DNA from: JABJAG01 sp038137215
GTDB lineage: Bacteria; Pseudomonadota; Alphaproteobacteria; UBA6615
Length of the DNA: 64,000 nucleotides
Reading direction: 5' to 3'
NCBI GenBank assembly: GCA_038137215.1
Contig: JAYQBG010000011.1
Location: forward strand, 19,941-83,940
How positions within the stretch are numbered: the stretch's first letter is position 1; each line of letters begins with the position of its first letter. Position numbers and translations under genes: made by a program. A model generated the notes under the pieces. The model searched no databases. It was given only the letters and a program-made list of their open reading frames with translations, and was not told the DNA's origin. Below, one piece after another: positions 41,912 to 50,360 of this stretch.

Positions 41912-42927
41912 ATGTTGAAGCAATCGCTCATCGCCGGGCTTGGCCTGGTCCTGTCGGCCGTCAGCTCATGGGCTGCGGAGGATGCCCTGCATCTCTCCGT
42001 TGTCAGTGCGCTTCCGAAAAACCATGTCGCCCTGAAGATATTTCGGGAGCGTTTTCAGTCCGAGGTCGAACGCCGGATGGCCGAAGCGGAAGCCGGAACG
42101 GTTGTCTGGGATGAGACCCATGCGGGCACCCTGGCGCGCTACGGCGGCGTGCTGGAGGCCGTGGAGGATGACCTGGCGCTGTTCGGGATCGTGTCGGTGA
42201 ATCTGAGACCAAACGCCTACCGCTCCAGAACCTGACATTTCGCACGCCGTTTACCACCGAATCCTGCGTGACTGTCGGCAGCGCCTATCATGCAATTCAT
42301 CAGACCCTGGATGGCATGACAGCCCCCTTTGCAGCCGCCCGTCAGACCTATCTCGCCGCCCTGGCGAGTGACGGCTACAACTTCATTGCGACACAGAAAA
42401 TCCGGAATGCTGCCGATATGCGTGGGGTGCCCATGGCCGTCACGGACCGGATCGAGGACTAGATCGCGGGCGTGGACGCGCGCCGGTCCGCCTGCAGGCG
42501 AAACTTCTCAACGCGCGGCTGGAAGACGGTGCCCTTGTGGGCGCGCTTCTTCCGACGACGGAAATGCAACGGCTCGGCCTGAAGCGGCACGCCGATCATT
42601 TCACGCGTACCGGCTTCGGGGCGCAGGTTCCCTTTGTGGTGACAGTGAACACGAAAGCTTTTGACGCGCTTCCCGCCGCGCTGCGTGAGGCCGTTCGTGA
42701 AACCGTTTCAGACTTTGTTCCCGCTGCCGCCGAGGACTATTGTGCAGCCGGGCTCGCGGCGCTTGAGAANNNNNNNNNNNNNNNNNNNNNNNNNNNNNNN
42801 NNNNNNNNNNNNNNNNNNNNNNNNNNNNNNNNNNNNNNNNNNNNNNNNNNNNNNNNNNNNNNNNNNNNNGGCGCTTGAGAAACTGGTGCCCACCATGACC
42901 GAGGTGTCCCGGGCCCCTGTCAACTAG
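41912..42927 (+). pseudogene. TRAP transporter substrate-binding protein (DctP family), broken
   Basis: A signal peptide (to about SSWA, residue 21) is followed by LSVVSALPKNHVALKIFRERF and ARYGGVLEAVEDDLALFGIV, the start of a DctP-type receptor. The frame then changes at about 42215, meets TAG at 42460-42462, changes again near 42470, and resumes with MQRLGLKRHADHFTRTGFGAQVPFVVTVNTKAFDALPAAL. A 100-N gap at 42770-42869 has the 12 bp GGCGCTTGAGAA on both sides. Three lesions in 800 bp argue for true decay or a poor-quality stretch. No TRAP permease is adjacent; the orphan dctM is 30 kb away. Confidence 0.75.
42770..42869. other. Assembly gap (100 N) with duplicated flanks
   Basis: GGCGCTTGAGAA stands on both sides (42758-42769 and 42869 onward), so the contigs may overlap and the gap may have no real length. 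Collapsing it gives LAALEKLVPTMTE in frame, consistent with a short TRAP receptor C-terminus. Confidence 0.75.
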
Positions 42928-42983
42928 ACCGCGCTGTCCGGGCGTGAGAGCGTGCCCCTGTCCGTTTGCCGGGAGCACGTTTT

Positions 42984-43604
42984 GTGACGTTTGAAATCCG
43001 GTTTGCCTATCTGATCACCGTCCTGTTTTTCATGGTCACGCCGGGGCCCAGCCATCTTCTGATGCTGTCCAACAGCATGGCCCACGGATTTCGGCCATCG
43101 CTCGCAACCGCGCTGGGCGATCTCAGTGCCAACAGTCTGCAAATTCTGGCGGCCGGGCTTGGGCTCGCCTCGCTGGTCCTCGCCTCCCAGGATTTCTTCA
43201 CCGTCGTCAAATGGGCCGGCGTGGCCTATCTGGTCTATCTGGGCATTCAGAAAATTCGCACAGCCGGTCGCATGCCGTCCGCCGCCTCCGGCGGGCCGGG
43301 CCGGCACAGTCTTTTCCTGCAAGGCTTCCTGACATCGGCTGTGAACCCCAAGGCGGTGGTGTTCTTCGCGGGCCTGTTTCCGCTGTTTCTGGATCCGGGC
43401 GCCCCCCTGGCATCGCAGATCTTCATCCTCGGTGTCACCTATATCGTCGTTGATGGCAGCTTTCTGTGTTTCTACGGGGCCGCCGCCGGGTGGCTTTCCA
43501 AACGTCTGCAGGCCCGTGCGAAAGCCTGGCTGGACCGGGCGTCGGGCGGCTTCCTGATCGCGGCCGCGGTTCTGCTCAGTCTCAGGCAGGCCGGAACACG
43601 ATAG
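42984..43604 (+). CDS. LysE/RhtB-family amino-acid exporter
   Basis: A 206-residue inner-membrane protein with about six hydrophobic segments and the family's MVTPGPSHLLMLSNS motif near residue 20, GDLSANSLQILAAGLGL, and NPKAVVFFAGLFPLF. GTG at 42984 with GGGAG nine bases upstream is preferred over TTG 42966. It should export an amino acid or homoserine-lactone-type compound. Confidence 0.88.
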   Translation: MTFEIRFAYLITVLFFMVTPGPSHLLMLSNSMAHGFRPSLATALGDLSANSLQILAAGLGLASLVLASQDFFTVVKWAGVAYLVYLGIQKIRTAGRMPSAASGGPGRHSLFLQGFLTSAVNPKAVVFFAGLFPLFLDPGAPLASQIFILGVTYIVVDGSFLCFYGAAAGWLSKRLQARAKAWLDRASGGFLIAAAVLLSLRQAGTR

Positions 43605-43670
43605 CGTCACAGTGCTTTGCGGCGGCTGTGACTTGGCTATATAGTTCGGTCCGAAATTCGGGAGAGTTCG

Positions 43671-44000
43671 ATGGCTGATGACAGTTTCGCCGTCTTTGAC
43701 GAAAGTAATTTCGACACGCAGGTTCTCGACCGTGAGGGCCTGACCGTGGTGGATTTCTGGTCCACCACCTGTGTGCCGTGCAAGCAACTCAAGAAGGTGC
43801 TGGGCCAGGTGGCCGAAGACCTGCCGGACGATGTCGTGATCGGCACCGTCAACGGCGATGAAAACCATGATCTTCTGGTGCGCTATGGCGTGCGCGGGTT
43901 CCCGACCCTGCTCTTCATCAAGGGCGGCGAAGTCGTCGAGACGCGCACCGGCGTGGACCGCAAACAGATACTCAAGAAGGCGATCGAGGCGCACGCCTGA
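43671..44000 (+). CDS. Thioredoxin
   Basis: A 109-residue thioredoxin with active site C34-V-P-C37 in the context VVDFWSTTCVPCKQL, cis-Pro in VRGFPTLLFIKGG, and normal length. The active site CVPC differs from the classical CGPC, which would shift its redox potential. GGGAGAG lies before ATG 43671. The AhpD-like selenoprotein gene begins 38 bp downstream on the same strand, so this thioredoxin may be its electron donor; that is inference from position. Confidence 0.92.
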   Translation: MADDSFAVFDESNFDTQVLDREGLTVVDFWSTTCVPCKQLKKVLGQVAEDLPDDVVIGTVNGDENHDLLVRYGVRGFPTLLFIKGGEVVETRTGVDRKQILKKAIEAHA

Positions 44001-44038
44001 CCGGCGTGATATCCTGACCGCGCAACGGGGAAATCCGA

Positions 44039-44656
44039 ATGGCCCATATCACATTGCTCGACATTGAAGAGCTGAAGAAGACCAAGCTCAAACCCTATGT
44101 CGAAAGATCACTCGAACTGCGCGCCCCCGATCCGGGCTTCCACGCGGTCATGGGCCACAATATCGACCTGGCCGAGAAGTTCTATCTGGCCTGGGTGAAA
44201 GCCTTCAACGAAGGCAATCTCAGCCATCGGCTGAAAGAGGTCATCCGGGTGATGCTCTCGCGCATGGCCCATTGCAGCTATTGAGGCAATGTTCGGTCTG
44301 CTTCGGCGAAGCAGCAGGGACTTGACGAAAAAGCACTCGACGACGGGATCTACAATCACGCGGCCAGTGATGTCTTCACCGATGAAGAGAAGGCGATCAT
44401 GCGCTATGTGGAAACCATCTCGACCGACCCGGATTCCTTTGACGACGAAGCCTGGGACGATCTGCGCAAGCATCTCTCCGAAGACGAAATCGTGGAACTG
44501 GGCATGTTCCTGTTCATGAATCTGGGCTTCCACACCTTTTTCGGGACGCTCAAATTCTATCCGATGTTTGCACCGGATGGCCGGCTGGTGAGCCAGGAGG
44601 AATCCGAGCGGCTCTACGGTGCGACCCCGGAATCGCTTCAGGGCGCGGCAGACTAA
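44039..44656 (+). CDS. AhpD/carboxymuconolactone-decarboxylase-like selenoprotein (CxxU), UGA read as Sec
   Basis: The frame runs from ATG 44039 to TAA 44654-44656 (205 residues), interrupted only by TGA at 44282-44284 (codon 82). The context is RMAHC79-S-Y-U82-GNVRSA, where AhpD-like/CMD proteins have HCxYCxxVR with the redox pair. Sec therefore takes the place of the second cysteine. The C-terminal half after the TGA (IYNHAASDVFTDEEKAIMRYVETIS...ELGMFLFMNLGFHTFFGTL) is normal CMD sequence. Such proteins act as thiol reductants or peroxidases. A perfect 7-bp hairpin follows the UGA. AhpD-like selenoproteins are known from marine metagenomes. Standard calling gives an 81-residue stub and a separate fragment. 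Confidence 0.95.
44298..44314 (+). promoter_or_regulatory. SECIS hairpin of the AhpD-like gene
   Basis: CTGCTTC and GAAGCAG form a perfect 7-bp stem with loop GGC, or 6 bp with loop CGGCG. The stem starts 14 nt after the UGA and the loop begins 20 nt after it, with G at the first loop positions. Distance, stem length and loop G match the bacterial SECIS consensus well. Confidence 0.8.
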
Positions 44657-45195
44657 TGTCGCGCATGGCCCCGCTCGATCTCGACGAGATCAAGGACCCC
44701 GAGATTCACGAGCTTCTCGCCGAGTGCGAGGAGTTCGGTGTACCCGATGCCCTGTTCGTGCGTATTTTTGCGCGCAAGCCGGACCAGCTGAAAGGGATGC
44801 TGCGTGCCATGCTGGCGTCTCACCGGGACGGCAATATCGATCACAAGTTGAAGGAAATCATCCGCATCCAGCTGGCCCGTTTTGCCGAGGATCCGTATTT
44901 CTCGGCGCTGCGGTCAAAAAAGGCGATCGCCGCGGGTCTGACCGAGGAGATGATCGAGATCGGCTGCGAGGACTACGAGGACTCCGACCTGTTCTCCGAG
45001 CGGGAGAAGGTTGCGCTGCGCTACGCCGAGCAGATGTTCCTGGATGCGACCAAGGTCGACAAGATTTTCTACGACGAGATGCACGTGCATTTCTCCGATG
45101 CGGAGATCATGGAGCTCGGGTCCTTCATCGCACTCTTCCACGGTGTGCATATGGTGATGCGCACTCTGGATGCGAGGCCCCTCGCCGCGGCGTGA
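44656..45195 (+). CDS. Carboxymuconolactone-decarboxylase-like protein lacking the redox pair
   Basis: A 179-residue paralogue of the preceding selenoprotein; its ATG overlaps the TAA of that gene (TAATG), so it is translationally coupled. The helical CMD fold is kept (MLRAMLASHRDGNIDHKLKEIIRIQLARF...YAEQMFLDATKVD...IMELGSFIALFHGVHMVMRTL). Where the redox motif should be, it has RFAEDPYFSALRS with no Cys or Sec. It may be a structural or regulatory partner in a heteromeric complex with the Sec protein, or have a non-redox activity. Confidence 0.82.
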   Translation: MSRMAPLDLDEIKDPEIHELLAECEEFGVPDALFVRIFARKPDQLKGMLRAMLASHRDGNIDHKLKEIIRIQLARFAEDPYFSALRSKKAIAAGLTEEMIEIGCEDYEDSDLFSEREKVALRYAEQMFLDATKVDKIFYDEMHVHFSDAEIMELGSFIALFHGVHMVMRTLDARPLAAA

Positions 45196-45209
45196 ACTTC
45201 CGGTCCATG

Positions 45210-45242
45210 TTAGCGCAAAGTGCGGGTGCGACTTTGCGCTAA
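45210..45242 (+). terminator. Strong hairpin after the thioredoxin-CMD gene group
   Basis: TTAGCGCAAAGT and ACTTTGCGCTAA form a perfect 12-bp stem with a 9-nt loop, 15 bp after the last CMD stop. It is the most stable simple hairpin I see in an intergenic region here. No T-tract follows. It may be a terminator or a remnant of a mobile palindromic element, as a family C repeat follows at once. Confidence 0.6.
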
Positions 45243-45245
45243 GCC

Positions 45246-45308
45246 CTCATCCTGAGCTTGTCGAAGGAGAGGGCGATTTCCCCATACTTCGACAGGTTCA
45301 GCATGAGG
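45246..45308. repeat. Intergenic repeat, family C (copy 2)
   Basis: CTCATCCTGAGCTTGTCGAA and TTCGACAGGTTCAGCATGAG are the arms of an imperfect 63-bp inverted repeat. It lies between the CMD gene and a convergent molybdenum hydroxylase gene. It is related to the repeats at 24473 and 61410. Confidence 0.75.
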
Positions 45309-45354
45309 AAATCGCTGTTCTCTGGGTCCACGCGGGAACGTTGGTCGTGCGTGA

Positions 45355-47694
45355 TCAGTTCCGGTTCAGCGCCGCCCAGATGCGCGGCGGCGTGGCGGGC
45401 ATGTCGAACTCGGTGATGCCGCGTGTCGACAGCGCATCGACGATGGCGTTCATCCCCGCCGCCAGTGCTCCGGTTGTCCCGGCTTCCCCGGCACCCTTGG
45501 CGCCCACCGGGTTGGTGGTGCAGGGCACGGAGTGAAAGCCCAGCTTCATGTCGGGCATGTCGTCGGCCCGGGGCATCATGTAGTCCATGAAGGATCCGGC
45601 GAGCAGCTGTCCGTCATCGTCATAGATGGCGTGTTCGCCGAGCACCTGACCCAGACCCTGTGCCACCCCACCATGAACCTGGCCGTGGACGATCATCGGA
45701 TTGATCACCGTGCCGCAGTCGTCGACCGCAATGTATTTCAACACGTCGATCACGCCGGTCTCCGGCTCGATCTCGACCTCGCAGATATGGCAGCCGTTGG
45801 GATAGGTCTGCTCAGGTGAGGTAAAGTCTTCCTCGGAATCCAGACTGTCGGGCACGCCCTCGGGCAGGTCGCCCATGGTCTTCGCTTTTTCGGCCAGTTC
45901 GAAGATACCCACCATGCGATCGGTGCCCGCCACCCTGAAGGTGCCGTCGGCGTATTCGATATCGGCCTCGGCAGCCTCGAGCACATGCCCGGCGAGCTTC
46001 TTGCCCTTTTCGATGACGGTATCGGCGGTCAGTGAAATCGCACCGCTGGCGAGCGCCATGGAGCGCGAGGCGACCGAGGCAAAGCCGGTGTCAGGCGTTT
46101 GCTGGCTGTCCCCCTCGACGATGCGCACCTTCTCGAAGGGCACCTGCAGCAGGTCGGAGACGACCTGCGCAAAGGATGTGGCGTGCCCCTGTCCGTTCGA
46201 TTGCACGGCCAGCCGCGCCTCGACGGTACCGTCCTCGGCAAAGACCAGCTTGGCCCCTTCTTCCAGCATGCCACCGGCGGTTTCGACGAAACAGGACATG
46301 CCGATGCCGCGCAGCTTGCCGTTCTTCTCGCTTTCGGCGCGGCGCTCCTCGAAGCTGTCCCATTCGGCGAGTGCCAGCGCCTTGTCCATCTCGGCCTCGA
46401 ACTCGCCGGAGTCATAAACCTGCCCGAGCGAAGTGGTGTAGGGCATCTGGTCGGGTTTGATGAAGTTGCGCCGTCGCAACTCGACCCGATCGATCCCGAG
46501 TTCACGCGCGGCATGATCCATCATGCGTTCGAGCATGTAAGCCGCTTCCGGACGGCCCGCACCTCGATAGGGTCCGATGGGGATGTTGTTGGTCATCAGG
46601 CATTTCACCTGAAACTCCAGCGCCGGGTTGTCGTAGCAGCCGGTCAGGCAGTTGCAGACATTCCGGGTCGCCGCCGAGGGGCCGTGGGACGACAGATAGC
46701 CGCCCATCGCGGCGATCATGTCGACGCGGAAGGCCTGAATCTTGCCGTCAGCATCGAAGGCCATGGTGCCGTTCATCACACCGTCGCGGGCTTGATTGTC
46801 CGACAGGAAGGCTTCCGAGCGGGTGCCCTGCCATTTGACCGGTTTGCCGCTGGCCTTGGCCGCATACAGGATCGCGACATATTCCGGATAGGCCTGGGTC
46901 TTCATGCCGAAGCCGCCGCCCACATCGTTGGTCTTTACCCACATCTGCTCGTTGGGCACTCCGAAAATCGGGCCGGCCAGCATGTTGCGCAGGGCGTTGA
47001 CCCCCTGAGAGCCGCTGATCAGTTCGTAGCGTCCGGCACCGTCATTGGCCGTGGCATCGAACCGGGCGGCCGCGCTGCGCGGTTCCATGGCGGCGACTAC
47101 GAGCCGGTTGGTGGTCAGGGTCAATTGCACCACATGGGCCGCGCTGTCGATGGCGGCGTTGGCCTTGGCCTCGTCGCCGAGCTGGAAGTCGAGGCAGACA
47201 TTGCCGGGGATGTGGTCGTGGAGTTGCGGTGCGTCCGCATCCATGGCCTTGGTCACATCGACCAGTGCCGGCAGGGTATCGATATCGGCATAAATCAAAT
47301 CCACCGCATCCTGGGCCTGCAGCGTGGTCTCGGCCACCACGACGGCGATGATTTCACCCACATGCTTGATCTTGTCCACGGCAACCGCAGGTCGGTCGGT
47401 GCGCAGCATGTCCGAGCCGTCCCGGCTCTTGAAGGGTAGGGCGTTGGGGATTGGTCCCACACCCGCATCCTTCAGGTCCTGGCCGGTATAGACCGCCAGG
47501 ACGCCCGGAGCGCTTTCGGCTTCCGAGGTGTCAATGCTGTTGATGACACCATGGCCGACCGGCGCCCGCAGAAACGCAGCATAGGCCTGCCCCTCGAAGC
47601 CGGTGTCGTCGGCATAGGCGCCGTTGCCCACAAGCAGCCGAGAGTCCTCGCGCCGCGTGACATGCTGTGAAATTCCAAACTGACCGGATGCCAT
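45355..47694 (-). CDS. Molybdenum hydroxylase large subunit (xanthine dehydrogenase family), third copy
   Basis: A 779-residue Moco subunit. It has an N-terminal hammerhead domain (VTRREDSRLLVGNGAYADD), GGGFGMKTQAYPEY, GPYRGAGRPEAAYMLER, an AVQSNGQGHATSFAQVVSD segment and the active-site GAKGAGEAGTTGALAAGMNAI near the end. It is only distantly similar to the two tandem copies at 18-24 kb. The divergent spacer leads to two ACMSD-like amidohydrolases. No FeS or FAD subunit gene is adjacent. A role in hydroxylating an N-heterocycle upstream of ring opening is a reasonable guess. Confidence 0.9.
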   Translation of the reverse strand: MASGQFGISQHVTRREDSRLLVGNGAYADDTGFEGQAYAAFLRAPVGHGVINSIDTSEAESAPGVLAVYTGQDLKDAGVGPIPNALPFKSRDGSDMLRTDRPAVAVDKIKHVGEIIAVVVAETTLQAQDAVDLIYADIDTLPALVDVTKAMDADAPQLHDHIPGNVCLDFQLGDEAKANAAIDSAAHVVQLTLTTNRLVVAAMEPRSAAARFDATANDGAGRYELISGSQGVNALRNMLAGPIFGVPNEQMWVKTNDVGGGFGMKTQAYPEYVAILYAAKASGKPVKWQGTRSEAFLSDNQARDGVMNGTMAFDADGKIQAFRVDMIAAMGGYLSSHGPSAATRNVCNCLTGCYDNPALEFQVKCLMTNNIPIGPYRGAGRPEAAYMLERMMDHAARELGIDRVELRRRNFIKPDQMPYTTSLGQVYDSGEFEAEMDKALALAEWDSFEERRAESEKNGKLRGIGMSCFVETAGGMLEEGAKLVFAEDGTVEARLAVQSNGQGHATSFAQVVSDLLQVPFEKVRIVEGDSQQTPDTGFASVASRSMALASGAISLTADTVIEKGKKLAGHVLEAAEADIEYADGTFRVAGTDRMVGIFELAEKAKTMGDLPEGVPDSLDSEEDFTSPEQTYPNGCHICEVEIEPETGVIDVLKYIAVDDCGTVINPMIVHGQVHGGVAQGLGQVLGEHAIYDDDGQLLAGSFMDYMMPRADDMPDMKLGFHSVPCTTNPVGAKGAGEAGTTGALAAGMNAIVDALSTRGITEFDMPATPPRIWAALNRN

Positions 47695-47866
47695 TGTTGA
47701 AGTACTCCTCGGGAAGGCGTGTGATTGATTGATTTGAGAATATCATGGCGAAACACGCAGGCGAAGTGTATGCGGCTTTTCGCGCGATCTTCGATCTGTA
47801 TAATCGCGCCCGCTGGCGCATCCGCGCCAATTTTATGATCACGACAGTTTTCCCGGGAGTTTCACC

Positions 47867-48958
47867 ATGCTTTTCAAATGCGGCCAACCACATGCACCAG
47901 GCGACGTTTGCGCCCATCACGCTCCCTCCGATGGGTCCGGGGCCGTCAAGGTCGAGAAGCTCGGTGTGCGCACCGTTGACATTCACTGTCACCTGCACGT
48001 GCCCGAGGCCGATGAACTGGTGAAGGATGTCGCCAGCCTGGAAAAGGAGCCGCTGCTGTGGTTCGCCAATGACGCGACCCGCAAGTTCCAGATGGCCCAC
48101 GGCCAGGACATCATGCCGAAGATCACCCAGTCCGAGCTGCGGATCGCGGAAATGGATGCGACCGGTGTCGATGTGCAGGCGATCTCCACCGCCCCGAACC
48201 ATTATTGCTACTGGGCTGAGCCCGATCTCGGCCGCGAAGTGGCGCAGACCGTCAACGACAAGCTCGCCTCTGTCGTTGCCGAGCATCCCGACCGCTTTGT
48301 CGGGCTGTGCACCGTTCCCCTGCAGGACCCGCAGATGGCCGTCGCCGAACTGGAGCGCTGCGTGAAGGACCACGGCATGCGCGGTGTGGAAATCAACGCC
48401 GATGTGGCCGGTCAGGAGCTTTCCAAATCGGGCCTCGACCCGTTCTTCGCAAAATGCGAGGAGCTGGGCATTCTGATCTTCATTCACCCGTCCGGCTTCG
48501 CGAAGGGCGACCGGCTGGCCGATCACTACTTCTCGAACATCATCGGCAACCCGCTCGCGACCTCGGTCGCGGTGCATTATCTCATCTTCGACGGCGTGAT
48601 GGACCGCCATCCGGGCCTCAAGGTCGTGCTCGCCCATGGCGGCGGGTTCCTGGGTGCGTATCCGGGGCGGATTGATCACGCCCATCCGCTGCGTGCGGAC
48701 ATGCAGCGTGAACTGCCCGCGGGCAAGGTGCCGGGGGATTATCTCAAACGTTTCTATTTCGACACCGTCGTCTTCTCGAACGAACAGCTGGAATTCCTCG
48801 CCAATTACTATGGCGCGGACCACGTTCTGATGGGCACCGACTACCCCTATGACATGGCAGAGACCGATCCGGTCGGCCATGTGATGGGGTCGGATCTGAC
48901 CGACGATCAGAAGCGCGCCATCCTCGGCGAGAACGCGGCAAAGCTGCTGAACCTTTAG
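47867..48958 (+). CDS. ACMSD-like amidohydrolase (metal-dependent decarboxylase family), copy 1
   Basis: A 363-residue amidohydrolase_2 protein. Zn ligands are visible as HCHLH in TVDIHCHLHVPEAD (about 43-56), His in LIFIHPSG, His in VLAHGGG and Asp in LMGTDYPYDMAETDPVG. This fits 2-amino-3-carboxymuconate-6-semialdehyde decarboxylase-like and resorcylate-decarboxylase-like enzymes. The N-terminus adds MLFKCGQPHAPGD, also seen in the downstream paralogue. The substrate is probably an aromatic or ring-opened carboxylate. Confidence 0.88.
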   Translation: MLFKCGQPHAPGDVCAHHAPSDGSGAVKVEKLGVRTVDIHCHLHVPEADELVKDVASLEKEPLLWFANDATRKFQMAHGQDIMPKITQSELRIAEMDATGVDVQAISTAPNHYCYWAEPDLGREVAQTVNDKLASVVAEHPDRFVGLCTVPLQDPQMAVAELERCVKDHGMRGVEINADVAGQELSKSGLDPFFAKCEELGILIFIHPSGFAKGDRLADHYFSNIIGNPLATSVAVHYLIFDGVMDRHPGLKVVLAHGGGFLGAYPGRIDHAHPLRADMQRELPAGKVPGDYLKRFYFDTVVFSNEQLEFLANYYGADHVLMGTDYPYDMAETDPVGHVMGSDLTDDQKRAILGENAAKLLNL

Positions 48959-48972
48959 GGGAAAGACCCCGA

Positions 48973-49001
48973 CCCCGTGCTTCGAGAGGCTCAGCACGGG
49001 G
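48973..49001 (+). terminator. Hairpin between the two ACMSD-like genes
   Basis: CCCCGTGC and GCACGGGG form an 8-bp perfect stem with a 13-nt loop, followed by CTTTCT. It starts 15 bp after the stop of the first gene. It could terminate the first transcript, so the second gene may have its own promoter. Confidence 0.6.
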
Positions 49002-49060
49002 CTTTCTGTATCTCCTCGTTCGGAGCCTGAAGAAGGACGAGGACAGACAAGGACGCAACC

Positions 49061-50155
49061 ATGCTCTTTACCTGTTCCAATCCGGCCCACAACCATGCGC
49101 CTGCGGGCGATACGGGCCACCATCGCGCGGTCACCGACGGCAAGAAGCACTTCACGGTCGATATCCACTGCCATCTGCATGTGCCCGATGCGGACGCCAT
49201 GCTGAAGGACGCCAAGGCGGCCGATCAGCGCAATCTCTATGTGGACACCAACCCGTTGACCTCGGAAATCAACGCGAAACAGCACCAGGATATCCTGCCG
49301 AAGCTGACCGATCCGTCGGTCCGGATCGCCGATATGGATGCGGCAGGGGTGGATGTGCAGGCGATCTCGCCCTCGCCGTTCCACTACAACTATTCCTATG
49401 AGGCGGATTTCGCCCGCGAGACCTCCCATGTGGTGAACAACCGGATCGCCGAGGTGGTGGGCCAGCATCCCGACCGCTTTGTCGGGCTGTGCACGGTGCC
49501 GTTGCAGGATGCCGATATCGCCGTGGCTGAACTCGACCGCTGCGTGAACGACCTGGGTATGAAGGGTGTCGAGATCTCCACCAATGTGAACGGGACCGAT
49601 CTGACCCGTGCGGGCCTCGAGAAGTTCTTTGCCCGGGCCGAGGAACTGGGGATCGTGATCTTCATGCATCCCATCGGGACCAGCTTCAAGGAACGCATGG
49701 GCGATCATTACTTCCGCAACACCATCGGCCATCCGCTGGAATCGGCCCTCGCGGTCGGTCACCTGGTGTTCGACGGGTATCTGGAGAAGTATTCCGGCCT
49801 GAAGATCTGCATCGCCCATGGCGGCGGATATGTGCCGGCCTATGCAGGACGTTTCGATCATCCGTATCACCTGCGCGACGATTGCCGGGTGAACCTTACC
49901 AAAGCGCCGTCCGAGTATGTGAAGAAGCTCTACTTCGACACGGTGGTCTTTACCGAGCATCAACTCCGTTACCTGATCGACACTTGGGGTGCCGACCACA
50001 TCGTCATGGGTACCGACTACCCCTATGACATGGCGGAGACCGATCCGGTCGGCCATGTGGATTCCGTCAAGGATTTGTCGGAAGACGACAAGGCGCTGGT
50101 CATGGGTGCCAATGCGGCGGCCCTGCTGGGAATCGAAGTTCCGCCGGCAAACTAA
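49061..50155 (+). CDS. ACMSD-like amidohydrolase, copy 2
   Basis: A 364-residue tandem paralogue of the 47867-48958 protein, with the same ligand series: HCHLH in TVDIHCHLHVPDAD, His in VIFMHPIG, His in IAHGGGYVPAY and Asp in VMGTDYPYDMAETDPVG. The acid-rich middle differs, suggesting another substrate. GAGGACAGAC and GGACGC precede the ATG. Two such decarboxylases in a row next to a molybdenum hydroxylase point to a heterocycle or aromatic acid route. Confidence 0.88.
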   Translation: MLFTCSNPAHNHAPAGDTGHHRAVTDGKKHFTVDIHCHLHVPDADAMLKDAKAADQRNLYVDTNPLTSEINAKQHQDILPKLTDPSVRIADMDAAGVDVQAISPSPFHYNYSYEADFARETSHVVNNRIAEVVGQHPDRFVGLCTVPLQDADIAVAELDRCVNDLGMKGVEISTNVNGTDLTRAGLEKFFARAEELGIVIFMHPIGTSFKERMGDHYFRNTIGHPLESALAVGHLVFDGYLEKYSGLKICIAHGGGYVPAYAGRFDHPYHLRDDCRVNLTKAPSEYVKKLYFDTVVFTEHQLRYLIDTWGADHIVMGTDYPYDMAETDPVGHVDSVKDLSEDDKALVMGANAAALLGIEVPPAN

Positions 50156-50164
50156 CGCCCGACA

Positions 50165-50250
50165 CTATTGCGAGGAGCGGCGCGGCGAAGCAATCCAGAC
50201 GCACGGGCGACCGCCCTGGATTGTCGCGCCGCTTCGCGTCTCGCAATGAC
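50165..50250. repeat. Palindromic intergenic repeat, family B (copy 2)
   Basis: TATTGCGAGGAGCGGCGCGG, inner arms GCAATCCAG and CTGGATTG, and end TCTCGCAATGAC. It has the same organisation as the element at 11938-12020. Confidence 0.75.
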
Positions 50251-50265
50251 ACTTCGCAAAATCGC

Positions 50266-50340
50266 CGTCATGCCCGGGCTAGACCCGGGCATCCCAGCGC
50301 AGTCGGTGACGAGATGCGCGGATCAAGTCCGCGCATGACG
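50266..50340. repeat. Palindromic intergenic repeat, family A (copy 2)
   Basis: CGTCATGCCCGGGCTAGACC followed by CGGGCATCC, then a second hairpin GATGCGCGGATCAAGTCCGC ending GCATGACG. It directly follows the family B element, as also seen at 11892-12020, so the two families occur together twice. Confidence 0.75.
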
Positions 50341-50360
50341 TTGGACATGGGAGATACGGT

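Noticed and set aside
42233..42235. TGA ending the first part of the TRAP receptor as a Sec codon
   Set aside because: The family sequence changes frame before the TGA, and the protein has no catalytic cysteine there.
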